Of a stretch of 64,000 nucleotides of DNA, positions 35,820 through 47,269 are shown piece after piece. Under the pieces are notes generated by a model. It did no database searches and was not told the DNA's origin. It was given only the letters and a program-made list of their open reading frames with translations. Location of the stretch: positions 62,001 to 126,000 of the forward strand of contig JBCBMO010000006.1 of NCBI GenBank assembly GCA_039822785.1. The letters run 5' to 3'. How positions within the stretch are numbered: the stretch's first letter is position 1; each line of letters opens with the position of its first letter. The DNA is from Thermohalobaculum sp039822785. GTDB lineage: Bacteria; Pseudomonadota; Alphaproteobacteria; Rhodobacterales; Rhodobacteraceae. Made by a program: the position numbers and the translations under genes.

Positions 35820-38117
35820 ATGAAATTCGGATTCGGCCAGCACGTGCACCGTGTCGAGGATTTTAGGCTATTGCGTGGCGAGGGCAGCTACGTCGATGAC
35901 AACCCCCTGAAAGATCAAGCGCATGCCGCGGTGTTTCGCGCGGAGGTTGCGCATGCTCGCCTCACCAGCCTGTCGGTGGAGGCCGCGGCAGCCCTCCCCG
36001 GTGTACACCTTGTCTGGACCGCTGAGACCCTGCCGGCACCGCTCGCCCCGCTGGGCAACGACATGCCGTTAGGCTTTGATTATCAATCAGTTTCCTGTCC
36101 TCATCTGGCACAGGAAATCGTGCGTTACGCCGGCCAACCGGTGGCTTTCGTCGTCGCCGATTCGTCGGCGATCGCCGCCGATGCGGTCGCCCTGATCGAA
36201 GCCAGCTACGACGAGCTTCCGGTGGCTGCCGACCCCACGCAAGCGCTGAGCCCGGAAGCGCCACAGTTGCATCCGGAGGCGCCGGGGAATCTGGCCTATC
36301 GTTGGGAATGTGGCGACCGGGCGGCGACAGACGCGCAGTTCGAGGCAGCGACGCATGTCATTTCGACACCCTTTCTCAACCAGCGTGTGGTAGTCGCCTC
36401 GATCGAGCCGCGTGGCATCAACGTAGGGTTTGATGCCGCGACCGGGCGGTGGGAGGCCTGGTGCTCCAGCCAGGGCGTCTTCGGCATGCGCACCAAGCTG
36501 TCCAAGGCGCTGGGCGTCGCCCCGGATCGCTTCCGTGTGCACACCAACGACGTGGGCGGCGCCTTCGGCATGAAGCTGATGGACCACCCTGAGTATGCGC
36601 TCTGCGCGCTGGCCGCCCAGGTGCTGGAGCGGCCCGTCAAATGGATCGCCAGCCGCTCCGAGGCCTTCCTCTCCGACGCCCAGGGGCGCGATCTGCGCGG
36701 TACGGTCGAGGGGGCCTTCGACGCGGAGGGGCGCTGCCTTGCCATGCGCATGCGCGCGGTCTCGGGCCTGGGCGCCTATTACTCCACCGCCGGCGCCGCG
36801 GTGCACACGATCTTCTCCGCCACGCTGCTGGGCGGCATGTACGGGCTAAAGTCGATGCATGCCGAGGTGCGCGGCGCCTTCACCAACACGACGCCCACCG
36901 ATGCTTATCGCGGCGCCGGCCGGCCCGAGGTGATCTATGCCACCGAACGGGTGATGGAGGCGGCGGCCCGCACCCTCGGCCTCGACCGCGCCGAGATCCG
37001 CCGGCGCAACCTGCTGACCCCCGACCGTCTGCCCCACCCCTCGCCGGGCGGCTTCACCTTCGACAGCCTCGACTGCCAACGCGTGCTCGACCGTGCGTTG
37101 GAGGCGGCGGACTATGCGGGCTTCGAGGCGCGCGCCACCTCGGCGGCCCAGGCCGGGCAGCACCTCGGCATCGGCATCAGCTATTACTTCGAGCGCACCG
37201 GCGGTGCGCCCGTGGAGCACACCGCGATGACGCTCGATGCCGAGGGGGTGCTCACCTTTCGCGTCGGCACACAGTCCTCGGGCCAGGGGCATGAGACCGC
37301 CTGGGCTCAGCTTGCGCACGAGTCGCTGGGGATCGACATCGACCGCATCCGACTCGCTCCGGGCGACAGCGACGCGCTGCCGGGCGGGGGCAACACCGGC
37401 GGCTCTCGCTCGGCGATCAAAGCGGGCCAGGTAATCCCGGTCGGCGCGGCGAACCTGATCGAGAACGGCCGGGAGCAGGCGGCAAGCATGCTCGAGGCGG
37501 CCGCCCATGACATCGAGTACGATGCCGCCAGCGCCGCGTATCGGATCGCCGGCACCGACCGGACGCTGCGGATCGAGGCGGTGGCGGCCGCCCTCGGCGG
37601 CTTGAGCGGCAAGGGCGAGGTCGACGAGAAGACCACGACCTTCCCCAACGGCGCCCATATCTGCGAGGTCAGCCTGGAGCCCGAGACCGGCCGCGTCTCG
37701 GTCGAGCGCTACACCATCGTCGATGACTTCGGCCGCCTCATCAATCCGATGCTGGTCGCCGGTCAGGTTCACGGCGGCGTGGTCCAGGGCATGGGCCAGG
37801 TCCTGGGCGAGGGCGCGGTCTGGGACCCGGAGACGGGGCAGCCGCTGACCGGCAGCTTCATGGACTATGCCCTGCCCCGGGCCGCGGATATCCCGGCCTT
37901 CGCGCTCGACTTCGAGGAGGTGCCCTCCACCACCAATGCGCTAGGGCTGAAGGGCTGCGGCGAGGCGGGCTCGGTTGGCGGCATCCCCTCCACCGCGCTC
38001 GCGGTGCTCGACGCGCTGTGGCGCGCGGGCGTGCGGGAGCCGGTCGAGACCCCCTACACCCCGGTGCGCCTCTGGCAGGCGCTGCAATCCGCCCGGACGC
38101 CCGCCGCGGCGGAATAG
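35820..38117 (+). CDS. Xanthine dehydrogenase/aldehyde oxidase-type molybdenum hydroxylase, large subunit
   Basis: A 765-residue molybdopterin-binding subunit. It starts MKFGFGQHVHRVEDFRLLRG, as CoxL-type proteins do. Cofactor motifs are GGAFGMK, AYRGAGRPE, GQGHET, GGSRS and the catalytic-Glu region KGCGEAGSVGG. The loop AYRGAGRPE lacks the Cys of true CO dehydrogenase (AYRCSFR), so this is a different aldehyde, purine or aromatic hydroxylase. No FAD subunit, iron-sulfur subunit or MCD-synthesis gene is adjacent, so its partners must be elsewhere. A strong CCGGAGG lies upstream. The 5' third is slightly lower in GC than the rest. Confidence 0.92.
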   Translation: MKFGFGQHVHRVEDFRLLRGEGSYVDDNPLKDQAHAAVFRAEVAHARLTSLSVEAAAALPGVHLVWTAETLPAPLAPLGNDMPLGFDYQSVSCPHLAQEIVRYAGQPVAFVVADSSAIAADAVALIEASYDELPVAADPTQALSPEAPQLHPEAPGNLAYRWECGDRAATDAQFEAATHVISTPFLNQRVVVASIEPRGINVGFDAATGRWEAWCSSQGVFGMRTKLSKALGVAPDRFRVHTNDVGGAFGMKLMDHPEYALCALAAQVLERPVKWIASRSEAFLSDAQGRDLRGTVEGAFDAEGRCLAMRMRAVSGLGAYYSTAGAAVHTIFSATLLGGMYGLKSMHAEVRGAFTNTTPTDAYRGAGRPEVIYATERVMEAAARTLGLDRAEIRRRNLLTPDRLPHPSPGGFTFDSLDCQRVLDRALEAADYAGFEARATSAAQAGQHLGIGISYYFERTGGAPVEHTAMTLDAEGVLTFRVGTQSSGQGHETAWAQLAHESLGIDIDRIRLAPGDSDALPGGGNTGGSRSAIKAGQVIPVGAANLIENGREQAASMLEAAAHDIEYDAASAAYRIAGTDRTLRIEAVAAALGGLSGKGEVDEKTTTFPNGAHICEVSLEPETGRVSVERYTIVDDFGRLINPMLVAGQVHGGVVQGMGQVLGEGAVWDPETGQPLTGSFMDYALPRAADIPAFALDFEEVPSTTNALGLKGCGEAGSVGGIPSTALAVLDALWRAGVREPVETPYTPVRLWQALQSARTPAAAE

Positions 38118-38142
38118 GCGGCGGATAGCAGGCACCGCTCAG

Positions 38143-38175
38143 GGCTGAGCCGGCCGGCGACGGTCAGGCTCAGCC
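38143..38175. terminator. Hairpin between the hydroxylase and DUF2853 genes
   Basis: GGCTGAGCC (38143-38151) pairs perfectly with GGCTCAGCC (38167-38175) around a 15-base loop that is itself GC-rich. It lies at the 3' ends of two convergent genes and overlaps the DUF2853 stop. It has no T-tract, so a terminator role is tentative. Confidence 0.45.
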
Positions 38176-38511
38176 GTAGATGCTCTCTTTGCCGAAGTGC
38201 TTGGCGAGCATGTAGTAGACCACCGCGCGGTACTTGTTGCGCTCGCTCTTGCCGTAGGTCTCGATCACCTTGTCGATCGCTTCCATCAGCTCGGGGCCAT
38301 CGGCCAGGCCGAGTTTCTTGACGAGATAATTGTTCTTCACGGTCTCCAACTCCGCCGGCTGCGAAGAGGCGACGGTCTCGGCATCGGCGTTATAGATCGC
38401 CGGGCCGCAGCCGATAGTTACCTTGGTCAAAAGGTCCATATCCGGCTCGATCCCACATTTGTTCTTAAGATCGTCAGCGTACTTCGCGATCAGCGCGTCC
38501 CGTTTGCTCAT
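38170..38511 (-). CDS. DUF2853 family protein
   Basis: A 113-residue, helical, cytoplasmic protein starting MSKRDALIAKYADDLKNKCG. The core LVKKLGLADGPELMEAIDKV and the C-terminal KYRAVVYYMLAKHFGKES match the small DUF2853 family of alphaproteobacteria, known as a structure but without assigned function. The start at 38511 is chosen because this is the family N-terminus; a longer frame adds 31 unlikely residues. It stands alone, convergent with the hydroxylase gene and divergent from the DUF2235 gene. Confidence 0.88.
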   Translation of the reverse strand: MSKRDALIAKYADDLKNKCGIEPDMDLLTKVTIGCGPAIYNADAETVASSQPAELETVKNNYLVKKLGLADGPELMEAIDKVIETYGKSERNKYRAVVYYMLAKHFGKESIYG

Positions 38512-38733
38512 GGGGGCCGTCCCTTTGTTCGATTTCCCGTGAGGCGGGAGCCTAAGAGCAGCGACTTCGCGCAGAAAGGGAAATCGGGCTGCCCCCTGCC
38601 CCAACTCGGTACATTTACGGCCAGAGATGACGCAAACGTCACGCTGTTGTTGCGGGGATCACAGCCCCGCGCGCACCCTTAACCCAGCTCGTGCTTAAAT
38701 GGTCGAGACGTGTGGTTTTTTGGAGGGCCCGTC

Positions 38734-39801
38734 ATGGGCAGGGCGACCGACAGCGGGGTACAGGCAAGCCGGGAGGGGCGGACGCTCGTCTTCATCTGCG
38801 ACGGCACGCTCAGCACCACCGCGCGCGGTGCCCGCTCCAACGCCGGCCGGCTCGCGCGTCTGCTGGGCGAGATCGGGCCGCGCCGCGGTCAGGCCGTGCT
38901 CTACCACCCGGGCATTCAGGGGCGCGGCGTTGCGCGCTGGGTCAATGCCATCACCGGGCGGACGATCGATCACGGGATCATGGCGGGCTATTCGTTCCTG
39001 GCCAGCCGCTACCGACCCGGCGATCGGATCTGCCTGTTCGGCTATTCCCGCGGCGCCTATGCCGTGCGCTCTCTGGCCGGGATGATCGGCCGGATCGGGC
39101 TGTTGCGGGCGGAGGCCGCAACGGAGCGGAACGTTATCCAGGCCCTGCGCCTCTACCGTGCCTGCAGCCCGGCGGACGGGCGCCTGCGCGCGCCGCGCAT
39201 GGCCGACGCCTTTCACCGCCGTTTCTGCCACCCGCACACCCCCGTCGAGATGCTGGGGGTCTGGGACACCGTGCGGGCGCTCGGCCTGCCGGTGCCGCTC
39301 CTCGACCAGTTCATGCCGCAGGCGAGCGCCTTTCACGACGCCGCCCTCGGCCCGCATATCCGCCACGGCTACCATGCGCTGGCGATGGACGAGACGCGGG
39401 AGGCGTTCCGTCCCGAGCTCTGGCAGCGCAGCCCCCACTGGCGCGGGCGGCTCGAACAGTGCTGGTTCCCGGGCAACCACGGCGATGTGGGCGGCGAGAT
39501 CCGGGCGCGACCGGCGGCGCGCGGGCTGTCAAACATCGCCCTCAACTGGATGCTGCGCCGCGCCGCCCGCCACGGGGTGCAACTGCCCGAAGACTGGGAG
39601 GAGCGGTTCCCCGAGGACCCCTCTGCCCCAACCACCCATGACGCGAGCCCCCTGGCCTGGTTCTTCGTGAACCGCCGTCCCCGCCCGGTGGGTGTCGGCG
39701 ACGGCGAGATCATCCATCTGACGATCCGCACCCGCGACGCCGGCCGCACCTTGCCCCCGGCGCGCTCGCTGCCCCCCGACTACCGCTCCGGCCCCGCCTG
39801 A
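38734..39801 (+). CDS. DUF2235 family alpha/beta hydrolase
   Basis: A 355-residue protein of the DUF2235 family, which includes phospholipase effectors of type VI secretion. The nucleophile elbow is GYSRGAY (Ser106), the N-terminal FICDGTLST corresponds to the family's CDGTWN block, and WFPGNHGDVGG carries the His-Asp part of the site. The ATG at 38734 is preferred over a GTG 24 bases upstream because GGAGG lies eight bases before it. There is no signal peptide, VgrG, Hcp or immunity gene nearby, so an antibacterial role is not supported here; many such proteins are housekeeping hydrolases of unknown substrate. Confidence 0.88.
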   Translation: MGRATDSGVQASREGRTLVFICDGTLSTTARGARSNAGRLARLLGEIGPRRGQAVLYHPGIQGRGVARWVNAITGRTIDHGIMAGYSFLASRYRPGDRICLFGYSRGAYAVRSLAGMIGRIGLLRAEAATERNVIQALRLYRACSPADGRLRAPRMADAFHRRFCHPHTPVEMLGVWDTVRALGLPVPLLDQFMPQASAFHDAALGPHIRHGYHALAMDETREAFRPELWQRSPHWRGRLEQCWFPGNHGDVGGEIRARPAARGLSNIALNWMLRRAARHGVQLPEDWEERFPEDPSAPTTHDASPLAWFFVNRRPRPVGVGDGEIIHLTIRTRDAGRTLPPARSLPPDYRSGPA

Positions 39802-39808
39802 GGCCACG

Positions 39809-39868
39809 GCGCCGTAAGACGGCGCGTCTCAGGTGGCGCCGTCAGACGGCGCGTCTCAGGTGGCGCCG

Positions 39869-39879
<11 letters not shown>
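39809..39879. repeat. 27-nt hairpin-forming tandem repeat
   Basis: Two full 27-base copies (39809-39835 and 39836-39862) and a 17-base partial copy (39863-39879). Each copy contains GCGCCGT and ACGGCGC as inverted arms, so three hairpins can form in a row. It lies between convergent DUF2235 and secA genes, and the third copy contains the secA stop codon. Probably a multiple terminator that grew by slippage. Confidence 0.9.
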
Positions 39880-42790
<2,911 letters not shown>

Positions 42791-43069
42791 GAAGCGCGCT
42801 CCGGTTCGCGAGCCTGCCCGTCGGCCCCTGCCACACGGGCTTGTCAGTACGGTGCATCGCGGCGGCGCGCCGGGACGCTTGCCCCGCCGCCCTGCCAGCC
42901 CTACACCCGGCGGGCACAGCAACCCTGGGAGTGGTCCGGACGCCGATCCGACGCCAATCCCGAGCCGATCCCCAGGGCGGTGATGAGACGACTGTGCATG
43001 TATTTGGCGCCCCCGGTGCTGTCAACGCGACGGCGGCCCGGGTGCAAGGCGGACGAGGAGCCCCCATCC

Positions 43070-44173
43070 GTGACCCATACGACCCCCAGCCAAGCGCCGA
43101 GCCCGGAAGTCTGGCAAGGATTTCGCCGCGCGCTGACCGCGATTGGCCTGCTCCTCGGCACGGTGGTGCTGACCGCCCCGACCGCATCGGCGCATGATCT
43201 CGATGTGGAACACTATCACGTCGCCCAGTCGGAAGATCAGGCGGAGGGCGAGGCGGAGGAGACCGCGGCGGAGGAAAGCGGCGAAGAGGCTGTCGAGGAG
43301 ACCGTCGAGGAGACGACCGAGGCCCCCGCAGCGGAAGCCACCGAAGAGACCGCCGAGGCCGAAGCGGCGCCAGAGACACCCCCCTCGCCCCAGGATACGG
43401 TCGCGACCGTCAATGGCGTGGACATCAAGCTTGGCGAGGTGCTGGTGCTCTTCGAGGACCTGCCCGAGCAGTATCGCCAACTGCCCGACGAGATCCTGTC
43501 GCGCGGCCTGGTGGAGCAGCTCGTCGACCAGTACCTGCTGAGCGAGGCCGCGCGCGCCGCGGGCATCGGCGAGCAGACGCGCACATCCTTCACGGTGCTC
43601 AATCGCACCCGCAGCGCGCTTGCCGAAGGCTACCTGCGCGCCGAGCTCGACAAGCGCGTCACCGACATCGCGGTGCGTGAGCGCTTCGAGGCCGATCTCG
43701 CCGCCACGGAGCGGGTGGCGGAGGTCCGCGCCTCGCACATTCTGGTGAGCGAGGAGGAGAAGGCGCAGGAACTGCGCACCGCCCTCGACGATGGCGCCGA
43801 CTTCGCCGAGCTTGCCGGCGAGCACGGGACCGACGGCACCGCGCAGCGCGGCGGCGACCTCGGCTTCTTCGCCTATGGCGACATGGTGCCGGAGTTCGCC
43901 GAGGCGGCCTTCGCACTCGAGGTCGATGAGGTCGGCGGCCCGATCCAGTCGGCCTTCGGCTGGCATCTCATCAAGGTCTTCGAGAAGCGCGACCGGCCCC
44001 TGCCGACCTTCGAGGAGGTCGAGGGCCAGATCCGCCAGCAGATGTTCCAGGAAGCCCAGCGCGAGATCATCGGCGGCGTGCGGGAGGCAGCATCGGTGGA
44101 GCTGGCCGACCCGCCCATGGCCCCCTCGGCGATCCGCGACACGGGCCTGCTCGATCTGCCCGCGGGCGAGTAA
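43070..44173 (+). CDS. Exported peptidyl-prolyl isomerase (PpiC/parvulin type)
   Basis: A 367-residue periplasmic folding factor. A signal peptide runs to about residue 41 (TASA then HDLD). Residues 50-105 are an extreme acidic stretch of Glu and Ala. A SurA-like N-terminal helical part (TVATVNGVDIKLGEVL) precedes the parvulin domain (about 205-300) with VRASHILVSEEEKA, GGDLGFFAYGDMVPEFAEAA and SAFGWHLIKV, the usual catalytic fold. The GTG start at 43070 follows GAGGAG. It is divergent from secA and followed by argJ, an arrangement conserved in Rhodobacterales. It probably helps outer-membrane or secreted proteins fold. Confidence 0.93.
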   Translation: MTHTTPSQAPSPEVWQGFRRALTAIGLLLGTVVLTAPTASAHDLDVEHYHVAQSEDQAEGEAEETAAEESGEEAVEETVEETTEAPAAEATEETAEAEAAPETPPSPQDTVATVNGVDIKLGEVLVLFEDLPEQYRQLPDEILSRGLVEQLVDQYLLSEAARAAGIGEQTRTSFTVLNRTRSALAEGYLRAELDKRVTDIAVRERFEADLAATERVAEVRASHILVSEEEKAQELRTALDDGADFAELAGEHGTDGTAQRGGDLGFFAYGDMVPEFAEAAFALEVDEVGGPIQSAFGWHLIKVFEKRDRPLPTFEEVEGQIRQQMFQEAQREIIGGVREAASVELADPPMAPSAIRDTGLLDLPAGE

Positions 44174-44185
44174 GGCGCGCGATCG

Positions 44186-45532
44186 ATGAGCGACGCGGAC
44201 AAGGCGCCAGCCGACAGGTCGGCTGAGCTTGCAGCCATGCGGGTAGAGCGTGACGCCCTCGATGCGCGGATCCGGGCGCTGGAGGGGCCGCATGTCTCCC
44301 CCCTCGCCCCCGCGACTTTCCCGGATCTGCCGGCTGTGGCAGGGGTCGAGGTGGCAACCGCCGCGACGGGCCTGCGCTACCGCGGGCGCGACGATGTCTG
44401 GCTTGCGGCCCTGGCCCCCGGCACGGCCGTGGCCGGCGTCTTCACCCGTTCGGCCACGCGCTCTGCACCCGTGCTGTGGTGCGAGACGCTGCTCGCCCGG
44501 CGCCACGGGGCCGCGAGCACCCAGCCCGCGGCAATCATCGTCAATGCAGGCAACGCCAATGCCTTCACCGGCACCAACGGCGCCGCCGCGACCGCGCGGG
44601 TGGTGGAGGCGACGGCCAAGGCCCTGGGTCAGCCTGCCCTCGATGTCTTCGTCGCCTCCACCGGCGTGATCGGCGAGCCGTTGGAGGACGAGAAGATCCG
44701 CGCCCACCTCTCCGCCATGACCGGTGCCTTGGCACCTGGCGGGTGGGAGGCTTCGGCCAAGGCAATCATGACCACCGACACCTTCGCCAAGGGCGCCGGC
44801 ACCACCGCCGAGATCGACGGCACCCCCGTCACCATCGCGGGGATCGCCAAGGGCTCCGGCATGATCGCGCCGGACATGGCGACCATGCTCGTCTTTCTCT
44901 TCACCGACGCGCCCATCGCACCCATGGTCCTGCAGGAGGTTTTGGCGGGACTGAACGCCACGACCTTCAACGCGATCACGGTGGACGGCGATACCTCGAC
45001 CTCCGACACGCTGCTGCTGGCGGCGACCGGGCAGGCCGCGATGACACCGATCACGACCGCGGCGGACCCGCGCCTGCCGGCCTTCCACAGCGGGCTGGAG
45101 ACGGTGATGCGCGATCTCGCCCTTCAGGTCGTGCGCGACGGTGAGGGGGCGACCAAGCTGGTGGAGATCACGGTGACCGGCGCCGAGGATGATGCGGCGG
45201 CCCATCGGGTGGGTCTGGCCATCGCGAATTCGCCCCTCGTGAAGACCGCCATCGCGGGCCAGGACCCCAACTGGGGCCGGATCGTCATGGCGGTCGGCAA
45301 ATCGGGCGAGAAGGCTGACCGCGACCGGCTAACGGTGACCCTGGGCGATATGGTCCTGGCGGAGAAGGGCTGGCGCGCCGCCGGTTATAGCGAGGCCGCC
45401 GCGGCCGCCTATATGACGCGCGCCGAGATCGCCATCGGCACGGACCTGGGCATCGGCACCGGCACGGCGCGTGTCTGGACATGCGATTTGACGCACCAAT
45501 ATATCACGATCAACGCGGACTACCGTTCGTGA
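44186..45532 (+). CDS. argJ: Glutamate N-acetyltransferase / amino-acid N-acetyltransferase
   Basis: A 448-residue bifunctional arginine-biosynthesis enzyme that recycles the acetyl group from N-acetylornithine to glutamate. The self-cleavage site is in KGSGMIAPDMATML with the nucleophile Thr233, and GQDPNWGRIVMAVGKSG is the typical C-terminal signature. The recognisable ArgJ core starts at about residue 38 (VSPLAPATFPDLPA); the preceding residues form a short charged helix, an extension not usual for the family. An internal ATG at 44237 is an alternative start. The mutT gene overlaps its stop by four bases. Confidence 0.95.
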   Translation: MSDADKAPADRSAELAAMRVERDALDARIRALEGPHVSPLAPATFPDLPAVAGVEVATAATGLRYRGRDDVWLAALAPGTAVAGVFTRSATRSAPVLWCETLLARRHGAASTQPAAIIVNAGNANAFTGTNGAAATARVVEATAKALGQPALDVFVASTGVIGEPLEDEKIRAHLSAMTGALAPGGWEASAKAIMTTDTFAKGAGTTAEIDGTPVTIAGIAKGSGMIAPDMATMLVFLFTDAPIAPMVLQEVLAGLNATTFNAITVDGDTSTSDTLLLAATGQAAMTPITTAADPRLPAFHSGLETVMRDLALQVVRDGEGATKLVEITVTGAEDDAAAHRVGLAIANSPLVKTAIAGQDPNWGRIVMAVGKSGEKADRDRLTVTLGDMVLAEKGWRAAGYSEAAAAAYMTRAEIAIGTDLGIGTGTARVWTCDLTHQYITINADYRS

Positions 45533-45927
45533 AGCTGGTTCTCGTGGCCGCCGTCGCCCTGATCGACTTCGACGGCCGCGTCCTGTTGGCCCAGCGCCCT
45601 GCCGGTAAGTCCATGGCGGGCTTATGGGAATTCCCAGGCGGCAAGGTCGAGGCGGGTGAGACGCCGGAAAACTGCCTGATCCGGGAACTCGCCGAAGAGC
45701 TGGGCATTCAGACCTGGAACAGCTGCCTTGCGCCGCTTACCTTTGCCAGCCATCCTTATGATGGTTTCCATCTGCTTATGCCACTCTTTGCGTGTCGGAA
45801 ATGGGACGGCAACCCGTCGGGAAGAGAGGGTCAGGATTTAGCATGGGTCCGGAAGAACAAATTACGGGATTATCCGATGCCCGCAGCCGATCTTCCGCTA
45901 ATTCCGATACTTCAGGACTGGCTTTGA
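45529..45927 (+). CDS. mutT: 8-oxo-dGTP diphosphatase (MutT-type Nudix hydrolase)
   Basis: A 132-residue Nudix enzyme that removes oxidised nucleotides. The Nudix box is complete: Gly38, Glu44, Arg52-Glu53, Glu56-Glu57 and Gly59 in GGKVEAGETPENCLIREL and onward. The opening VAAVALIDFDGRVLLAQRP and GLWEFPGGK match MutT rather than other Nudix groups. The start is the GTG at 45529, which overlaps the argJ stop as GTGA, so translation is coupled. The 3' third is slightly less GC-rich. The argJ-mutT pairing is common in alphaproteobacteria. Confidence 0.93.
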   Translation: MKLVLVAAVALIDFDGRVLLAQRPAGKSMAGLWEFPGGKVEAGETPENCLIRELAEELGIQTWNSCLAPLTFASHPYDGFHLLMPLFACRKWDGNPSGREGQDLAWVRKNKLRDYPMPAADLPLIPILQDWL

Positions 45928-45978
45928 CGCTAAGAAGCCCGCACTAAACCCACATTTTCGACATCCCGGAACAGTAGA

Positions 45979-47256
45979 GTGCCGTATCACAAGTTGTTGA
46001 GCCTTGGCATGTCGGAAACGGTGACACCTGAACGATTGCTGTTGGAGACGACGCAGGCGCTGTTGGCGGAGATCGGGGATGATGGCCCTGATTTTCACTG
46101 GCACCCGGACATGGCCCTGCCCGAGTGGATCGAGATCAATCCCGTCGCCGCCAAGGCCCTGTTGCTGGCGCTTGGCCGCTGGTCGGTCGCCCTTGGCCGC
46201 GACAGCCTTGCCTCGCTCGCAATCTGGGTGGGAGAGACCGCGCTCGGCGATGACCCGGGCAGCCTGGTGCTCCAGGCGGGCCGTCGGCATCCGAACGCCC
46301 CCGCGCCGAGCGTCCTGCCTGCCGATCCCCAGCTCGAGGCCATCCAGACCGCCGCGAAGGCCCTGGGCGCAACCCGCGTCGTGCCTGGCATCGAGGACGG
46401 CACCGAGCGGGTAAGCGTGCATCTGCCGGACCTTCTGCCGGCGGAGATCACACGCGCCGAGCCCTTCGGCAAAGCCTTCGATCGGCGTCGCTTGCTGCTC
46501 ATCCGCCGTCCCATCCTCACGCCGGCCCGGCTGGCGCGGTCCATGGCGCTGACCTCGCTGATCACCGAGTTCGTGCCCGACGCCGACGCAGCGCTGGCGC
46601 GCGTCGCCGAGGGCCACGCCAAGGGACGTCCCTATGACTTCGTCGGGCTGAGCGCGGTGGCCTTAGCCGACCGGACCGAAGCGGTTTTGCAGGCGCTGCG
46701 GAATGCCCCGGGGGGCGACCGCCTGCAGATCGTCGTGACCGGGGCGGATGAGAGGCTGATCGACCATCCCCATGTCGATGCCGTCCTCTGCGCAGGCAAG
46801 ACCTCGGACCGGCTGCTCGACGCGATCTTCGACCTGATCCGGCGGGCGCGGCCGGGCGAGGGCCGGGAGGCGACCAACGGCGAGGTGCCCTCGCTGGCCG
46901 GCCGGCACATTCTGATCGTCGAGGATGTGGCGATGAACCGAGCGCTGATGCAGGCCATGCTCTCGCCCACCGGCGCGACGCTATCGCTCGCCGCCGACGG
47001 CGAAAGCGGGATCGAGGCCATGCGCAATCGCCCCGCCGACATCGTGCTCATGGACATCGCCATGCCCAGGATGGACGGGCTGCAGGCCACCCGGCGGATC
47101 AAGGAGATCGCGCCCCAGACGACGATCATCGCGCTGACGGCGCATGCGCGGGGCGAAGACCGCTCGCGCTATCTGGCGGCGGGCATGGACGACTACATGG
47201 CAAAGCCGATCAGGGTCGACGACCTCTACAACGCGCTGCGCCGCGCGGTGGCTTAG
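45979..47256 (+). CDS. Response-regulator protein derived from a hybrid histidine kinase (decayed ATPase, two receiver domains)
   Basis: A 425-residue protein. Residues 50-152 resemble a histidine-kinase ATPase domain (QTAAKALGATRVVPGIED, then VSVHLP) but the N-box Asn and ATP-lid glycines are missing. Residues 170-285 look like a receiver without a clear phospho-Asp. Residues 308-425 are an intact receiver: acidic pair at 315-316, phospho-Asp359 (VLMDIAMPRMDG), Thr387 and Lys409. There is no dimerisation-phosphotransfer helix. It probably acts as a phospho-acceptor or adaptor rather than a kinase. The start is a GTG at 45979; ATG at 46009 is an alternative. It follows mutT by about 50 bases. 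Confidence 0.82.
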   Translation: MPYHKLLSLGMSETVTPERLLLETTQALLAEIGDDGPDFHWHPDMALPEWIEINPVAAKALLLALGRWSVALGRDSLASLAIWVGETALGDDPGSLVLQAGRRHPNAPAPSVLPADPQLEAIQTAAKALGATRVVPGIEDGTERVSVHLPDLLPAEITRAEPFGKAFDRRRLLLIRRPILTPARLARSMALTSLITEFVPDADAALARVAEGHAKGRPYDFVGLSAVALADRTEAVLQALRNAPGGDRLQIVVTGADERLIDHPHVDAVLCAGKTSDRLLDAIFDLIRRARPGEGREATNGEVPSLAGRHILIVEDVAMNRALMQAMLSPTGATLSLAADGESGIEAMRNRPADIVLMDIAMPRMDGLQATRRIKEIAPQTTIIALTAHARGEDRSRYLAAGMDDYMAKPIRVDDLYNALRRAVA

Positions 47257-47269
47257 GGGCGGCGCCCGC

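Noticed and set aside
35820..38117. Carbon monoxide dehydrogenase large subunit (coxL)
   Set aside because: The loop reads AYRGAGRPE, lacking the Cys-containing AYRCSFR signature of form I CO dehydrogenase.
38734..39801. Type VI effector label for the DUF2235 protein
   Set aside because: No secretion or immunity genes in the neighbourhood.
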